A stretch of DNA of 64,000 bases. Source: Acanthacorydalis orientalis (Eukaryota > Arthropoda > Insecta > Megaloptera > Corydalidae). The stretch lies in assembly GCA_034766995.1 (NCBI GenBank), contig CM068315.1, forward strand, positions 20,484,344 through 20,548,343, written 5' to 3'. The position numbers and the translations under genes are program-made. Every line of letters begins with the position of its first letter. Positions within the stretch are counted from its first letter, which is position 1. Positions 44,470 to 54,180 of this stretch are shown piece by piece. A model generated the notes under the pieces. The model was not told the DNA's origin and ran no database searches. It saw only the letters and a list, made by a program, of their open reading frames with translations.

Positions 44470-44810
44470 ACAGTTTTGGTACTGTGGCTAAATTTACATT
44501 CATTAAAATTTTTTTGACTTATCTCACAAAATACAAAAAAAAGTGTTCAAATGTACAACAATTGATTATTGATTATTATTATTTGTTGTTCAGATGCATT
44601 TCGCTGGTGATGCTATCATACTCATAGCGCTAGATGTGCAGAGATTTTCCTGTATATAAGTAATTTAAAAATGATAGTATCGCTATTGGAATGCACATAA
44701 CCAACAATTAAAATTGCTAAAAAAAATCATTTATTGAACATTTTTGATCGCAAAGTTTTTTTGTGGTTTGTGGGATTACGAAAAATTTATTTGTTAAAAT
44801 GAAAATGGGT
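44470..44810. repeat. Palindromic (foldback) repeat family, complete two-arm copy
   Basis: The left arm (about 44477-44635) runs outer to inner from CAGTTTTGGTACTGTGGCTA through TTCAAATGTACAACAATTGA and GCATTTCGCTGGTGATGCTA. The right arm (about 44655-44810) is its approximate reverse complement, from GATAGTATCGCTATTGGAAT through TCATTTATTGAACATTTTTG and TTGTGGTTTGTGGGATTACG. The central AGCGCTAGATGTGC region joins them. There is no ORF. The arms also contain small nested palindromes. The layout suggests a foldback-type miniature transposon, but the superfamily is unknown to me. Confidence 0.65.
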
Positions 44811-45109
44811 GTTCACATAAAATTAACGGCCTTATCAATAGACATACTGAACATTTTAAAATGAAATTTGTGTGTTAGAAAATTAAAGCTTGAACATAAT
44901 TTTATATTTCCATATGACAGTCGAAATATTTGATATCATAAAAATTACAATTGTATAAAGTTTCCAAACAACTCAGCACATGTACACAATCACCGGAGCA
45001 AAATCCAATTGAGTAACTGCGAAATAAAATGAAATTTAGTGTAAGAAAATATAATATTTCAAATAAGTGATAAGAATTTTTGGCAGCTTGATTTGTATTG
45101 GTAGTGTTA

Positions 45110-45112
<3 letters not shown>

Positions 45113-45174
<62 letters not shown>
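45113..45174. repeat. (TA)n microsatellite
   Basis: About 30 uninterrupted TA units, 80 bases left of the longest irritans-type mariner. Confidence 0.9.
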
Positions 45175-45175
<1 letters not shown>

Positions 45176-45254
45176 CGTTTAAGTATGTATAATTTATCAT
45201 TATCATACAATATTATAATCGAGAAATGTTTAAAAGTCAGCACTGTTTATACTA

Positions 45255-46503
45255 TTAGATTAGTAGAAAAATAATTGCGGTTTTTGACCTTAAAATTCAT
45301 ATACATTTTTCTCAGTTAATAATTAATTTTATTAATCGAAATAAGCATCATTAGAATCGGTACATTTTTGCCAATTAATTATAAGTTTATTTATTTCGGT
45401 GATGTTAAATTCCGGAGTTATGGAGTTGATAAAATCTAGAAATGGACTTTCGAAAGCAGCTTGGTTGTTGAAGACCTTACCTTGCGAGAAGTTTTCTAAA
45501 TGCTTAAACTGGTGGTAATGGCGAGATATATGGTGAATATGGTGGATGAGGTAATGTTTCATAGCCCAACTCATTCAACTTTTGGAGGGTCAATCATGAA
45601 GAAAGATTGGAGATTTTGGCCTGATCAGTGCAGCGACCAGACATCGCAGTTCTTGGTGCATTTTGTAGATTTCTTGACAATAACTCTCAACTGTAATGAA
45701 TTCACCAGAATTTTTAAAAAATGTACTGGATTATACCGAGTACAGACCACCAAACAATCACCATAATTTTCTTTTGGTGTAATTTCGGTTTCGAAAAATG
45801 TTTCGGGGTTTCATTTTTGTCCAGTCATTGTGTACACCGCTTTCTGTTGTCATAAAGGAATTTATTTTTCGTTGTACGTTGCAATACAATCTAGAAATTG
45901 GATTGTTTCTGTTGCATAAAAGAAGAGCAGAACAAACTTCATAACGGCGATTTTTTGGTGTTCGGTCAGTTCGTGCGGCATACATTTTTTAAGCTTCTTT
46001 GATCTTTCTAGCTGTTTTAAGTGATCCAAAACTAATGGATGATTAATGCCTAACTTTTATGCAAGCTCTCGAATTGTTGTGTGTGGTACTGATTCAACTA
46101 ACACTTTCAGTTGATCGTTATTAACTGAAGAATGATGTCCGCAACCTTCTTCATCTTCAAAGCTCTCGTCCCGGCATGAGATGTTTGAAACCACCGTTGC
46201 ACTATACGTTTCTTAACAGTACCTACATCAAAAGCATCGTTTAGTTTACAAGCAATTTCTGCTGCTTTACCATCCGTTTTGAATACATACAAAAATTGTT
46301 CTTATTTTTTAGTTTCCATTTTTAATTCAATAGCCCAATTTGAAGCAAAATTAATAAAAAAACAAAGCTTATGTTATTAAAATACAGATCGAAATATCCA
46401 CTTTAAAATGATATTGACATGAACACGATGAAATGATACTTTTATTGAAATAAATTAAAGTTAGTATTCAAAAAGCAAAAATCGCAGTTATTTTCCTACC
46501 AAC

Positions 46504-46507
<4 letters not shown>
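45255..46507 (-). mobile_element. Near full-length irritans-type mariner, copy 7
   Basis: 1253 bases with ends TTAGATTAGTAGAAAAATAA and, inverted, TTAGGTTGGTAGGAAAATAA, flanked by TA on both sides. It is the only copy of this family in the window that spans both the DNA-binding and catalytic regions, and so serves as the reference for the short derivatives. A (TA)n array starts immediately at its right edge. Confidence 0.9.
45332..46319 (-). pseudogene. Irritans/Hsmar1-like mariner transposase, decayed
   Basis: From the former ATG at 46319 the minus strand reads METKK then a stop, and then KTDGKAAEIACKLNDAFDVG and TVKKRIVQRWFQ (first helix-turn-helix). LDHLK-type and PHELTEHQK linkers follow, then QFLDCIATYNEK, where the first catalytic Asp has become Asn. 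The C-terminal FKHLENFSQGKVFNNQAAFE and INKLIINWQKCTDSNDAYFD end at the stop at 45332. The ending is the one shared by human Hsmar1/SETMAR-type transposases. Many frameshifts and stops separate the blocks. No function is expected. Confidence 0.85.
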
Positions 46508-46559
<52 letters not shown>

Positions 46560-46583
46560 TATTATATATATATATATATATAT
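46508..46583. repeat. (TA)n array abutting mariner
   Basis: TA array with an AAGTATTA interruption, beginning exactly at the element's TA target site. Confidence 0.9.
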
Positions 46584-47525
46584 GTTAATGTGGACGACTG
46601 TATGTCAGAGATAGTTTGAATATTAATATAACATTATTGTAAAGATTTAGTACACGTGGTATATTATGTCCATTGAAACAATCATGAACTTTCTATTCGC
46701 ATTAAATAAAAATTACTGTCGACGTTTATTGCAGATTTGTGTAATTGTCTTGTTTGTGTTTGCTAATTCGACCGAACGTGAATAAAATATACAAAGACCG
46801 TTTCCTATTTCACGATTTGAGAATTACAAAATGTCTACAATTGTCTTAAAGTATAATACGAGATTAAACACATACGTTTGTCTGGAACGGAGCACAATAC
46901 AACACACATACAAATTCAAGCACAAGACAAATTTTAATGACATAAGCATAGTTTATTATATCTCTTGTATTAATTTGCATAAAATGTAATTACAATATAT
47001 TAGATTTCTTGATTTGAGTTCTAGTTGTATCTCAACAATTTTTATTATTTTTAGGACGTTTCTTTTTTGGTTGTTGTTTTAATAAGAAAATGAGATGTAT
47101 AGTCTGTGTTAAAATACTTGGATGTATAATTACTTACATAGATTTAGTCCGTACAAATAAATTCTTAATATTACTTTTTGATATAATTTCCCCTAGTAAT
47201 ATCAAAATGAACTAAACGTACACAATAGTACTAATATAGGTCAACAGACGGCATTCTAGTGTATCGAATTTCTCTTATACAGGTTTTTAATGAAATGAAG
47301 TTAATTCCATAACATCTCAATATTTAACAAGATATGTTGTTGAATATTGTGGTTTTGAAAATATTTTAATAAATAATTTAGCTAGTTCTCATCTGTATTT
47401 CTTCTATATATTGTAAACATTAGTGTATTTTATAGTAGAAAAAAATTTTTCTTTCAGGAAATATATTTGATTATGGAAAATATACACATCAACATTATAT
47501 GAAACATAACAATTTAGTTGGTTTT
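46584..47525. other. AT-rich non-coding DNA, no gene seen
   Basis: No ORF or TE recognised. Confidence 0.4.
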
Positions 47526-47529
47526 ATTA

Positions 47530-47630
47530 GTCTGTGGAGTAGTCTGTGGAATTTTTAGTCTGTGGAGTGAGTGAGAAATTCTTGTGTAAAAGTACATTTG
47601 GTCACAGTGCCAAAACTATGTAGGAAACTT
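47530..47630 (+). repeat. Palindromic repeat family, outer part of an arm
   Basis: TAGTCTGTGGAGTGAGTGAG, then TGTAAAAGTACATTTGGTCA and CAGTGCCAAAACTATG, the outer end of the family. A piggyBac-like element starts 8 bases further. Confidence 0.5.
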
Positions 47631-47637
47631 GATTTAA

Positions 47638-47944
47638 CACGTTCCTTGCTGCGTGTACCATTTTTAGTATACTGCTGAAGCTCATTTCTAGGCCAAGACA
47701 TTTTTTTGTGATTGATAGGTAAAGTCAAGAAAACAATTGTTGGTATGAATATGAATAAAGTTATTTGTTTGGTATGTAGTGAATTTTATACTTTCAATAT
47801 TTACTCTATTAATAAATAAATTGCCAGCTCACAAAAAATGAAAATTCATAATTTTTACATATTTACCAAACTCAATATCGTGTACTATTGGTACACGTGG
47901 CCGAGTAATGACACTTGTTCAAAAACGGCTTGGCATGGAAAGTG
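47638..47944. mobile_element. piggyBac-like miniature element with TTAA target duplications
   Basis: 307 bases flanked by TTAA on both sides (47634-47637 and 47945-47948). Ends are CACGTTCCTTGC and, inverted, CACTTTCCATGC, 10 of 12 identical. Subterminal GTGTACCATTTTTAGTA on the left pairs with TACTATTGGTACACG on the right. TTAA duplications are diagnostic of piggyBac-type insertion. No coding region is present, so it is a non-autonomous MITE. Confidence 0.65.
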
Positions 47945-48359
47945 TTAAAAACAATTCTTGTTTTCGACAATCAATAAAGCGACCAGTAATGAAATCTACA
48001 AATCATTCTAAATTATTAACAGTATTTCCATACTGTGCAATAGTGAATCAATGCAATTAGAAACCTGTAAAATCAGGGGATGGTTATCTATAGTTTTGTA
48101 AAACGGTACAATTAATTAAATTGAATTTAAACAAACGTACAATGTTACTGTTATCGTAAGCAAATAGTATAAGAATGTAAAAAGAGAATCATCATATAAA
48201 CAGTTACGTGATCTAAATAATAAGGGTAAAAAAACTTCATACTGACGGACAGTGACATATTTCTAATCAAAATATTATTACAACTCATATAAAAACCGAA
48301 TCGATGAGTGTAATAACACATATTGTATGTATGTGTGTATATGTGCACTAAATACAGCC

Positions 48360-48665
48360 GTCAAATAAAATTTAACATGACACGGGGCATAAAAAAGTCA
48401 GCGGGCCGCGTTCAATCACAGTGACGGGTGATTGTTGTTATGATTTTCGATGTGTGTTCGAGGGTGACAATGTACGGGGGGCGTGTGTTGTATGTGTGTG
48501 TGTATACTATTGTGATACGTGTGTTGTAGTCGAGTGGACTTTTTACAGGCTGTTAAAATACTCTTCAACGTTTCCTCCCCTACGATCAAATTGTTAATTT
48601 TTATTTGTGTGCTGTTTGGGTCGATGTCTGTTTGTATAACTATTTTTGAAATTAACTCGATTGTT
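48360..48665. promoter_or_regulatory. GC-richer non-TE island (candidate regulatory element)
   Basis: Includes AGTCAGCGGGCCGCGTTCAA, GTGACGGGTGATTG and TACGGGGGGCGTGTG. No TE similarity is seen, and open frames on either strand have no recognisable domains. A candidate conserved non-coding element, on composition only. Confidence 0.22.
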
Positions 48666-48683
48666 TTTTTAACATACACCGAG

Positions 48684-48686
<3 letters not shown>

Positions 48687-48725
<39 letters not shown>
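48687..48725. repeat. (TA)n microsatellite
   Basis: Uninterrupted TA run at the right edge of the GC-richer island. Confidence 0.88.
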
Positions 48726-48730
<5 letters not shown>

Positions 48731-48989
48731 AATTTGGGAAATATATTTTCATTTTTAAACTGGATTTTTTTATTAGAATATTTTGTCTGTATAGTATTAA
48801 GAAGCTATATTTTTGTTTTGCTAATAAATTGTTTTCGGAAAAAATGAATGTATAACATTGTATATACTTATATTTGCGGATTTCTGGTCTGGTATGGTGT
48901 GGAATAAATTGGAATTATATGTTGGATGGTCTAGAAGTTTGACATAGATTTTCAATACATTGACTTGTTTCAGTACCCATGTGAGGAAT

Positions 48990-49108
48990 ATGGTGTAAGA
49001 ATAGCTGCTGCCCAAGAGATAAAAAGATTTCTTTCAAGACGGAATTCAGAATCTCATTTAGTGTTGGACTAAGTGCATAGAATTAAGGGAGATTATGTAG
49101 AAAAATAA
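48990..49108 (+). pseudogene. Mariner-type transposase C-terminal scrap
   Basis: Plus-strand frame reads KDFFQDGIQNLI, then CWTKCIEL and, after a frameshift, GDYVEK and a stop. This is the typical ...DGI..L..RW.KCIEL.GDYVEK end of mariner-superfamily transposases. Only about 40 codons remain. The piggyBac-like element at 49115 has inserted right after it. Confidence 0.5.
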
Positions 49109-49114
49109 CGTTAA

Positions 49115-50272
49115 CCCATTGCCTCACACTTTTTTTTAGATCGGCTTCAGAAAAAAAAACTTTTTTTTAAATGTTTCTTTGCTGCTGCAATATATTAGAT
49201 GAAAGGACAATGTTTATAAAAGTTAATTAATATGATTTATAACATTATTTTGAAAAAAAATCATGACGGTTATAGCCGTCATTTATTTTTTCAATGTGGG
49301 TCAAATAAATGAATTCCACACTTATTCGTAGCACGCACTATTATTTCACTACATTTTCTGAAAACAACTGGTAAAAAATATCTCTTGGGATAGAATTGAA
49401 ATCTATGTTCAATTAAACACCACATTTGTTATGATCGAATTCAAAATTTTCTATTGTTTTCATTAATTTTCTATTGTTTTCTATTGTTATTAAATAATAA
49501 CAATGTAAGAAAATTCTCATTTTGTGAATTGTTATATTTGCCTGCAGGATTATGCTCTTCATCTTCCGAACTATCATCACTTTTACTATAATCAAAAAGT
49601 TCATCATCAGATGTTTATATAAACTGAGCTTTCTACAAGCATTTTGTTTGCAGAATGTCCGAATCATTACCATCACTAGCTGTGTCAAAATTTGACAACT
49701 CTACATCCAAGTAATTACCAATACTATCAGATGGTGTTCTCCTATCTTCCATATTTGGTGTTTAATTCAATTTTTCGAAAATTTCACACTAAATTCACTG
49801 AATTTAAGAAAACGTCAAGCCGTGATTGTATCCTAGAAGGAATTGATTATGAATCTTCAAATGCTTCATTTAGAGACCTTACATTTGACATTACATTCTA
49901 TGAAGAGTACGTATCTCAGGGTGCGGTGATTCATGTTTGGTTGTTAGTAATTGTTGTTAGTGACTCTCAATAATCATCTCAGGTATAACAAAGGATTATA
50001 AAACCATTTAAACCGTCAACTTTCTAATTGGAGGTAATAAAATCTTTAACTAACTCAGTCGTTCATTTTACTCCAGCTCGCATTTTTCTAGGAAAAAAAC
50101 CCCTCCTCGAATGTGTTAAGTTTTATCGTTATCTAACGAAAACATATACAGGAATTTTTCCTGGTAAGGTCCATGTCGATTTTTTAGCAAAATATACATG
50201 ACGCATATAGCTGCCATTTGCTAGAATTTCAAAAAAAATTTGACGGCTATAGTCGTCATTTGCGTCAATGGG
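49115..50272 (-). mobile_element. piggyBac-family element, internally deleted
   Basis: 1158 bases flanked by TTAA (49111-49114 and 50273-50276), with terminal CCCATTG at the left and CAATGGG at the right. A subterminal palindrome around TGACGGTTATAGCCGTCA occurs inside the left end (49263-49280) and again as TGACGGCTATAGTCGTCA inside the right end (50241-50258), as in piggyBac subterminal repeats. The interior keeps only the start of a transposase on the minus strand. Full piggyBac elements are about 2.4 kb or more, so most of the catalytic region is lost. Confidence 0.75.
49495..49752 (-). pseudogene. piggyBac transposase N-terminal acidic region, truncated
   Basis: From the ATG at 49752 it reads MEDRRTPSDSIGNYLDVELS, then NFDTASDGNDSDILQTKCL and a TAG. 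After the stop the same frame continues QFI, stop, TSDDELFDYSKSDDSSEDEE. Highly acidic Asp/Ser/Glu N-termini of this kind precede the catalytic core of piggyBac transposases. No DDD core follows before the element's end. The family call rests mainly on the TTAA ends and the acidic start. Confidence 0.6.
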
Positions 50273-50640
50273 TTAATAACACTCTTTACAGAAAAAGAAT
50301 TTCCTACTTCTTTAATATCTTTTTACTTTCTGATTTACTCTCATGCATGCAATGTGATGGATTGAGAACGAAAAAAGAAAATGTTTTAATGAAAAATATT
50401 TAAAATATAACAACATTTACTGTTTTAAGAATGTAAAAATGCGAAAAATTTGAATTGTATAATTTAAAAAAACGTGTCATATTGTATATTTAGGTGTGAT
50501 TTTTTTTAATTTTCCTAGACGGTTGAAGAATAAAGTAGTAACTAAAAAAATATTGTGATAGCACATAAAAATGTTTGGAAAAAATATACAATTTCAGATT
50601 CAATACAAGAATAATTAAAACGAAAACCGAGTAGAGAACT
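50273..50640. other. AT-rich non-coding DNA
   Basis: No ORF or TE recognised beyond the right target duplication at 50273-50276. Confidence 0.4.
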
Positions 50641-50669
50641 TTAAACAAACAATAATATGTTTTATTTTT

Positions 50670-51220
50670 TTATATAACGTTCTCGTCGCCGACGCCACCT
50701 TGACACACTACTAAACCGTAGTCGGAAGGAAAACGGAACCTAATAAATAAATAATGGCGCGTGTAATTGCTTTTGAATATTAAATTCCGTCACGGACCTT
50801 TTTGCTTTTTTTTCTGTAAGTGTAATAATAATGGAATAGAGGCGTTTATTATCATTATTATCGGTCGGCTCGCATGTGTAATACTCGTGTGAGAAACGAG
50901 AGAGAGCAGCACGGAATACGATATTTGGGTGAGACAGACGGGATTATTAATGATGTTGTCGTCCGTTGTCGTCGTCATCGTCTTTCACTCTTTATGCACT
51001 GTCATATTGAATTAGTGGAATTAATTCTGGCGGGCGGTTCGTCTAATGATGATCATCAACATCATCACAGAGTGTATCCGAAGCACGCAAACAGACGTAG
51101 TTCTGTTTGGTTTTGTGTAGGCGACGCAATGATGTGTCAAATATGGAGCGTTCGAAAATATATCTTTCGAAATGAAAACATGACCGTGCTTCGATACTTA
51201 TGTAATTGTTTAACAAAATA
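50670..51220. promoter_or_regulatory. Largest GC-richer non-TE island (candidate regulatory or exon region)
   Basis: About 550 bases of balanced composition including ACGTTCTCGTCGCCGACGCC, ATAATGGCGCGTGTAATTGC, GTTGTCGTCCGTTGTCGTCG and TTAATTCTGGCGGGCGGTTC. It has several TAAT/ATTA cores typical of homeodomain sites. No TE relationship is seen. It stands out more than any other region downstream of the optix exon. Confidence 0.3.
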
Positions 51221-51221
51221 A
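50874..51221 (+). CDS. Hypothetical 115-residue ORF in the GC-richer island
   Basis: An ATG-initiated open frame (MCNTRVRNEREQHGIRYLGE...) running to a TAA, with an AATAAA-like sequence next to its stop. It has no domain, signal peptide or family resemblance that I recognise. Arg- and His-rich patches (VVRCRRHRLS, DDHQHHHR) look like random translation of a CGTCGTC-rich repeat. It may be a lineage-specific gene, an exon, or simply an open frame across a conserved non-coding element. I favour the last. Confidence 0.15.
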   Translation: MCNTRVRNEREQHGIRYLGETDGIINDVVVRCRRHRLSLFMHCHIELVELILAGGSSNDDHQHHHRVYPKHANRRSSVWFCVGDAMMCQIWSVRKYIFRNENMTVLRYLCNCLTK

Positions 51222-51257
51222 ATATATTTTAAGAATACGATTTCAGCTACTATTTAT

Positions 51258-51259
<2 letters not shown>

Positions 51260-51306
<47 letters not shown>
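51260..51306. repeat. (TA)n microsatellite
   Basis: About 23 TA units. The interval 51307-51860 is AT-rich without a recognised feature. Confidence 0.88.
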
Positions 51307-51308
<2 letters not shown>

Positions 51309-51864
51309 CTGATACATTTGTTAAATTGGATCAATTTTACTGATTGGTTTCGAATAGCTAAATATGAGCTTTAACTTTTTCAAATCTGGCGGTACATACG
51401 TATTTACCACCATTTTTTTTTACGTCAGTTGCTTTGGTATATTTATTTGTACTATCTTTTCCAAAGTCTGGAACAATGCAGTAGTCCGGTGGTATAATTT
51501 GTGAACCACTTAAAGAGATGGCTTCTGGTAGTTATATAATCTATCTAACAAATGGCAGATGTTATTTGAAACTTAGAACAGTGGCAAAGCCTACTATTGA
51601 ACTGCATTAAGCAGTTTGTTAAAAAAATCCTTGATTTCTAAGGTCAGTTTTTAGTCAAATGTACTGTACTTAAAGGACTTAAATAATGAATAATTTTATT
51701 AGAAACAATCTTTATTGAAATAAGAAAAAAATAGTGACGAAAAAAAATGAATTAATAAACTACCTTTCTAAGGTCGCATTACATTTTAATTCTAATATTA
51801 GTAATACGTATTTCAAAGTAAATTTTTCAATTATCTTACAAAGAAGACACATTTTTTCTGCTGA

Positions 51865-52040
51865 ATAATTGATCAAATGTTCAATAAATTGATTCCATTT
51901 GATTTTGGCTTGAACACATTTCGAAGATTACTGAAAGATATTAAAGATTTTTCCGTGCTTTATAATTCAAAAAATGATAGCATTGCCATAGAATAAATAC
52001 CGATCAAAAATGTTCAAAATCAATTATTGAACATTTTATC
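51865..52040. repeat. Palindromic repeat family, rearranged copy
   Basis: A reverse-oriented segment (GATCAAATGTTCAATAAATT, then GAACACATTTCGAAG) is followed by a forward one (ATGATAGCATTGCCATAGAA, then CAATTATTGAACATTTTATC). The two halves face each other as in the palindromic form. Confidence 0.45.
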
Positions 52041-52099
52041 AGTGGATCAATAGTACTTCGAATATACCTGAAAATGACACATGCCAAAGTCGATAATAA

Positions 52100-52445
52100 A
52101 AAAATATTTTCACAAATGAATTTTTCACTGAATCTACAAATATCATTTTTTTCTGTGCAAAAATGTCAACAATTTATTTTCCGTTGCTTATGCTCATTTC
52201 GATGACAGTGCCTTCATCCTCAGAGCGTTAAGACACAATTTTTTTTTATTATTTTAACGAAAAATCTCAAATTAAGAAGGAATTGTCTTCAAAATGTATA
52301 TAAGTTACAATCAAAAAGAGTCAATAATAAGTTACTGATCATTTTTGATTTGGAATTTATTTTGTGGTTTGTGGGGTGAGAGAAAAAATAATATTTGAAA
52401 GTTAATTTAGCTATATATCAAAACTATATTGTAATAATATTCTTA
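52100..52445. repeat. Palindromic repeat family, second two-arm copy
   Basis: Left arm 52115-52235 in reverse (AAATGAATTTTTCACTGAAT ... ATTTCGATGACAGTGCCTTC, ATCCTCAGAGCGTTAAG). Right arm 52275-52445 forward (GGAATTGTCTTCAAAATGTA ... TTGTGGTTTGTGGGGTGAGA ... AAAACTATATTGTAATAAT). A 40-base centre joins the arms. This independently confirms the palindromic organisation seen at 44470-44810. Confidence 0.6.
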
Positions 52446-52580
52446 CTTAGGATAAATCAATTTAATTGATTATTTTTAATCAAAATAATTAATTTATTTT
52501 TTTGACAGGTATTTATTTCTAAATAAAATTCAATTACTTATGCATATCCCTATTTTTATCAATCTCTGAAAGTGGATATA

Positions 52581-53121
52581 TTAGGTTCATAAAAAAATAA
52601 TTACTGTTTATGACCTTCAAATTCATATACATTTTTCTCAGCTAATAATTAACTTTATTAATCGAAATAAGCACCATTAGAATCGATAAATGTTTTCCAA
52701 TTTACCTCTAAAAACATCTTCACGTCTTCAACTGGCCGTTATTAACTGACGAAGGACCTTCATGACCTTCTGCATCTTCAAAGCTCTCGTCCTCAGCACA
52801 ACATTTTCGGAACCGCCATTCTACCATACATTCCTTCACAGTACCTACACCAAAAGCATCGTTTAGTTTACGACCAGTTTCTGATTACTTACCACCCGTT
52901 TTGACAAAAAATGCTCTTATTTGTTTTTTTCCATCTTTAATTCAATAACCCAATTTTTAGCAAGAAAATAATAAAACATAAGTTAATGTTAGCAAAATAC
53001 AGAACGAAAAATGTACTTGAAAATGATATTAACATAAACACGATAAAATAACATTTTCATTGAAAAAATGAAGATTAGAATTCAGAAAACGAAAACCGAA
53101 ATTATTGTCTTAGCAACATAA
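52581..53121 (-). mobile_element. Non-autonomous irritans-type mariner with a different deletion, copy 8
   Basis: Ends TTAGGTTCATAAAAAAATAA and, inverted, TTATGTTGCTAAGACAATAA, with TA flanks. It retains the 5' coding part and, unlike copies 2, 3, 4 and 9, also the last residues of the transposase (minus strand WKTFIDSNGAYFD and a stop). The internal deletion therefore has different endpoints and must be an independent event. Confidence 0.85.
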
Positions 53122-53988
53122 TATTTTGTGATGCATATTAGTGTATACTTACCGTTTGTATTATAATTATAAAATGATGCAATATATTCACATAAATTCT
53201 ATAATTACTACTTTCTATAATTTATAACCGTCTTAATTTAAGAATAAATTCTTAAAATTTTCAAAGAATTCTTATCTTTAATAAATGTTTCTTTGAATAG
53301 AAATAATCCAAATAGACATGCTCTTCCTAATACATGCAAGATGTTCATTGTAGGAAAATTCGGTTCTTGTTTCCAAACTTTTTATGTTACTCGTCATTCC
53401 GAATACGGATTTCATATCTGTTGATTTAATTAGTAATGGGAAAGTTACGATATCTGAAAAAAGACAAGAAGGCCATTAGATTAATAAATATGATCTTGTA
53501 TTTATATTACGTTTCAAAATTTTGCCAATCAAATTTAATACTATCTACGAAGGATCTTTCTTAATAATAAAACCTACATTACTCGTCACTTAGTCCGAAA
53601 CGTGGCTGTCTGCCGCCATTCAGCAAATGTGGCGTATAGGGACATTTTTACAATGGATGCTTTCAAGTTTAATTCATTAAGTTTCGTTCTTAGGTATTTT
53701 TTATATTTAAATATATTATACTGTAGAAATCAATAATTGTTTTTGTTCTGTAATAAATGTTTCTTTTTTTTCATCAACTTTGACGGATTATACACTAGTT
53801 ATATAATAAAATTTCTGTAATACTGTAAATACTTGGTTAGATAAGCTTGAAGTCGCAATTGCGACAATTTCAATTTTATGACATAAATAAATGTATTAAC
53901 ATAATCTAAGCAATTTATATGTCATAATTATATAACACCATATTACACAATGTATATTATGTATATACACAATGTATATATGTATATA

Positions 53989-53990
<2 letters not shown>
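53122..53990. other. AT-rich non-coding DNA with one GC-richer phrase
   Basis: Around 53600-53650 the phrase GTGGCTGTCTGCCGCCATTC stands out. There is no ORF or TE end. Confidence 0.3.

Positions 53991-53991
<1 letters not shown>

Positions 53992-54039
<48 letters not shown>
53992..54039. repeat. (TA)n microsatellite
   Basis: TA array preceded by ACAATGTATAT repeats. Confidence 0.88.
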
Positions 54040-54042
<3 letters not shown>

Positions 54043-54180
54043 CATTTGTTATTCTGTTAATCGATATTATTGAAAATAATTCATAAATAAAATTATACAT
54101 ATTTACTAAGAAACATATTTTAATTCACGGATATTTCTATAACTGATGTGCATCAAATAAGTTATTTATGCTACACGAGC

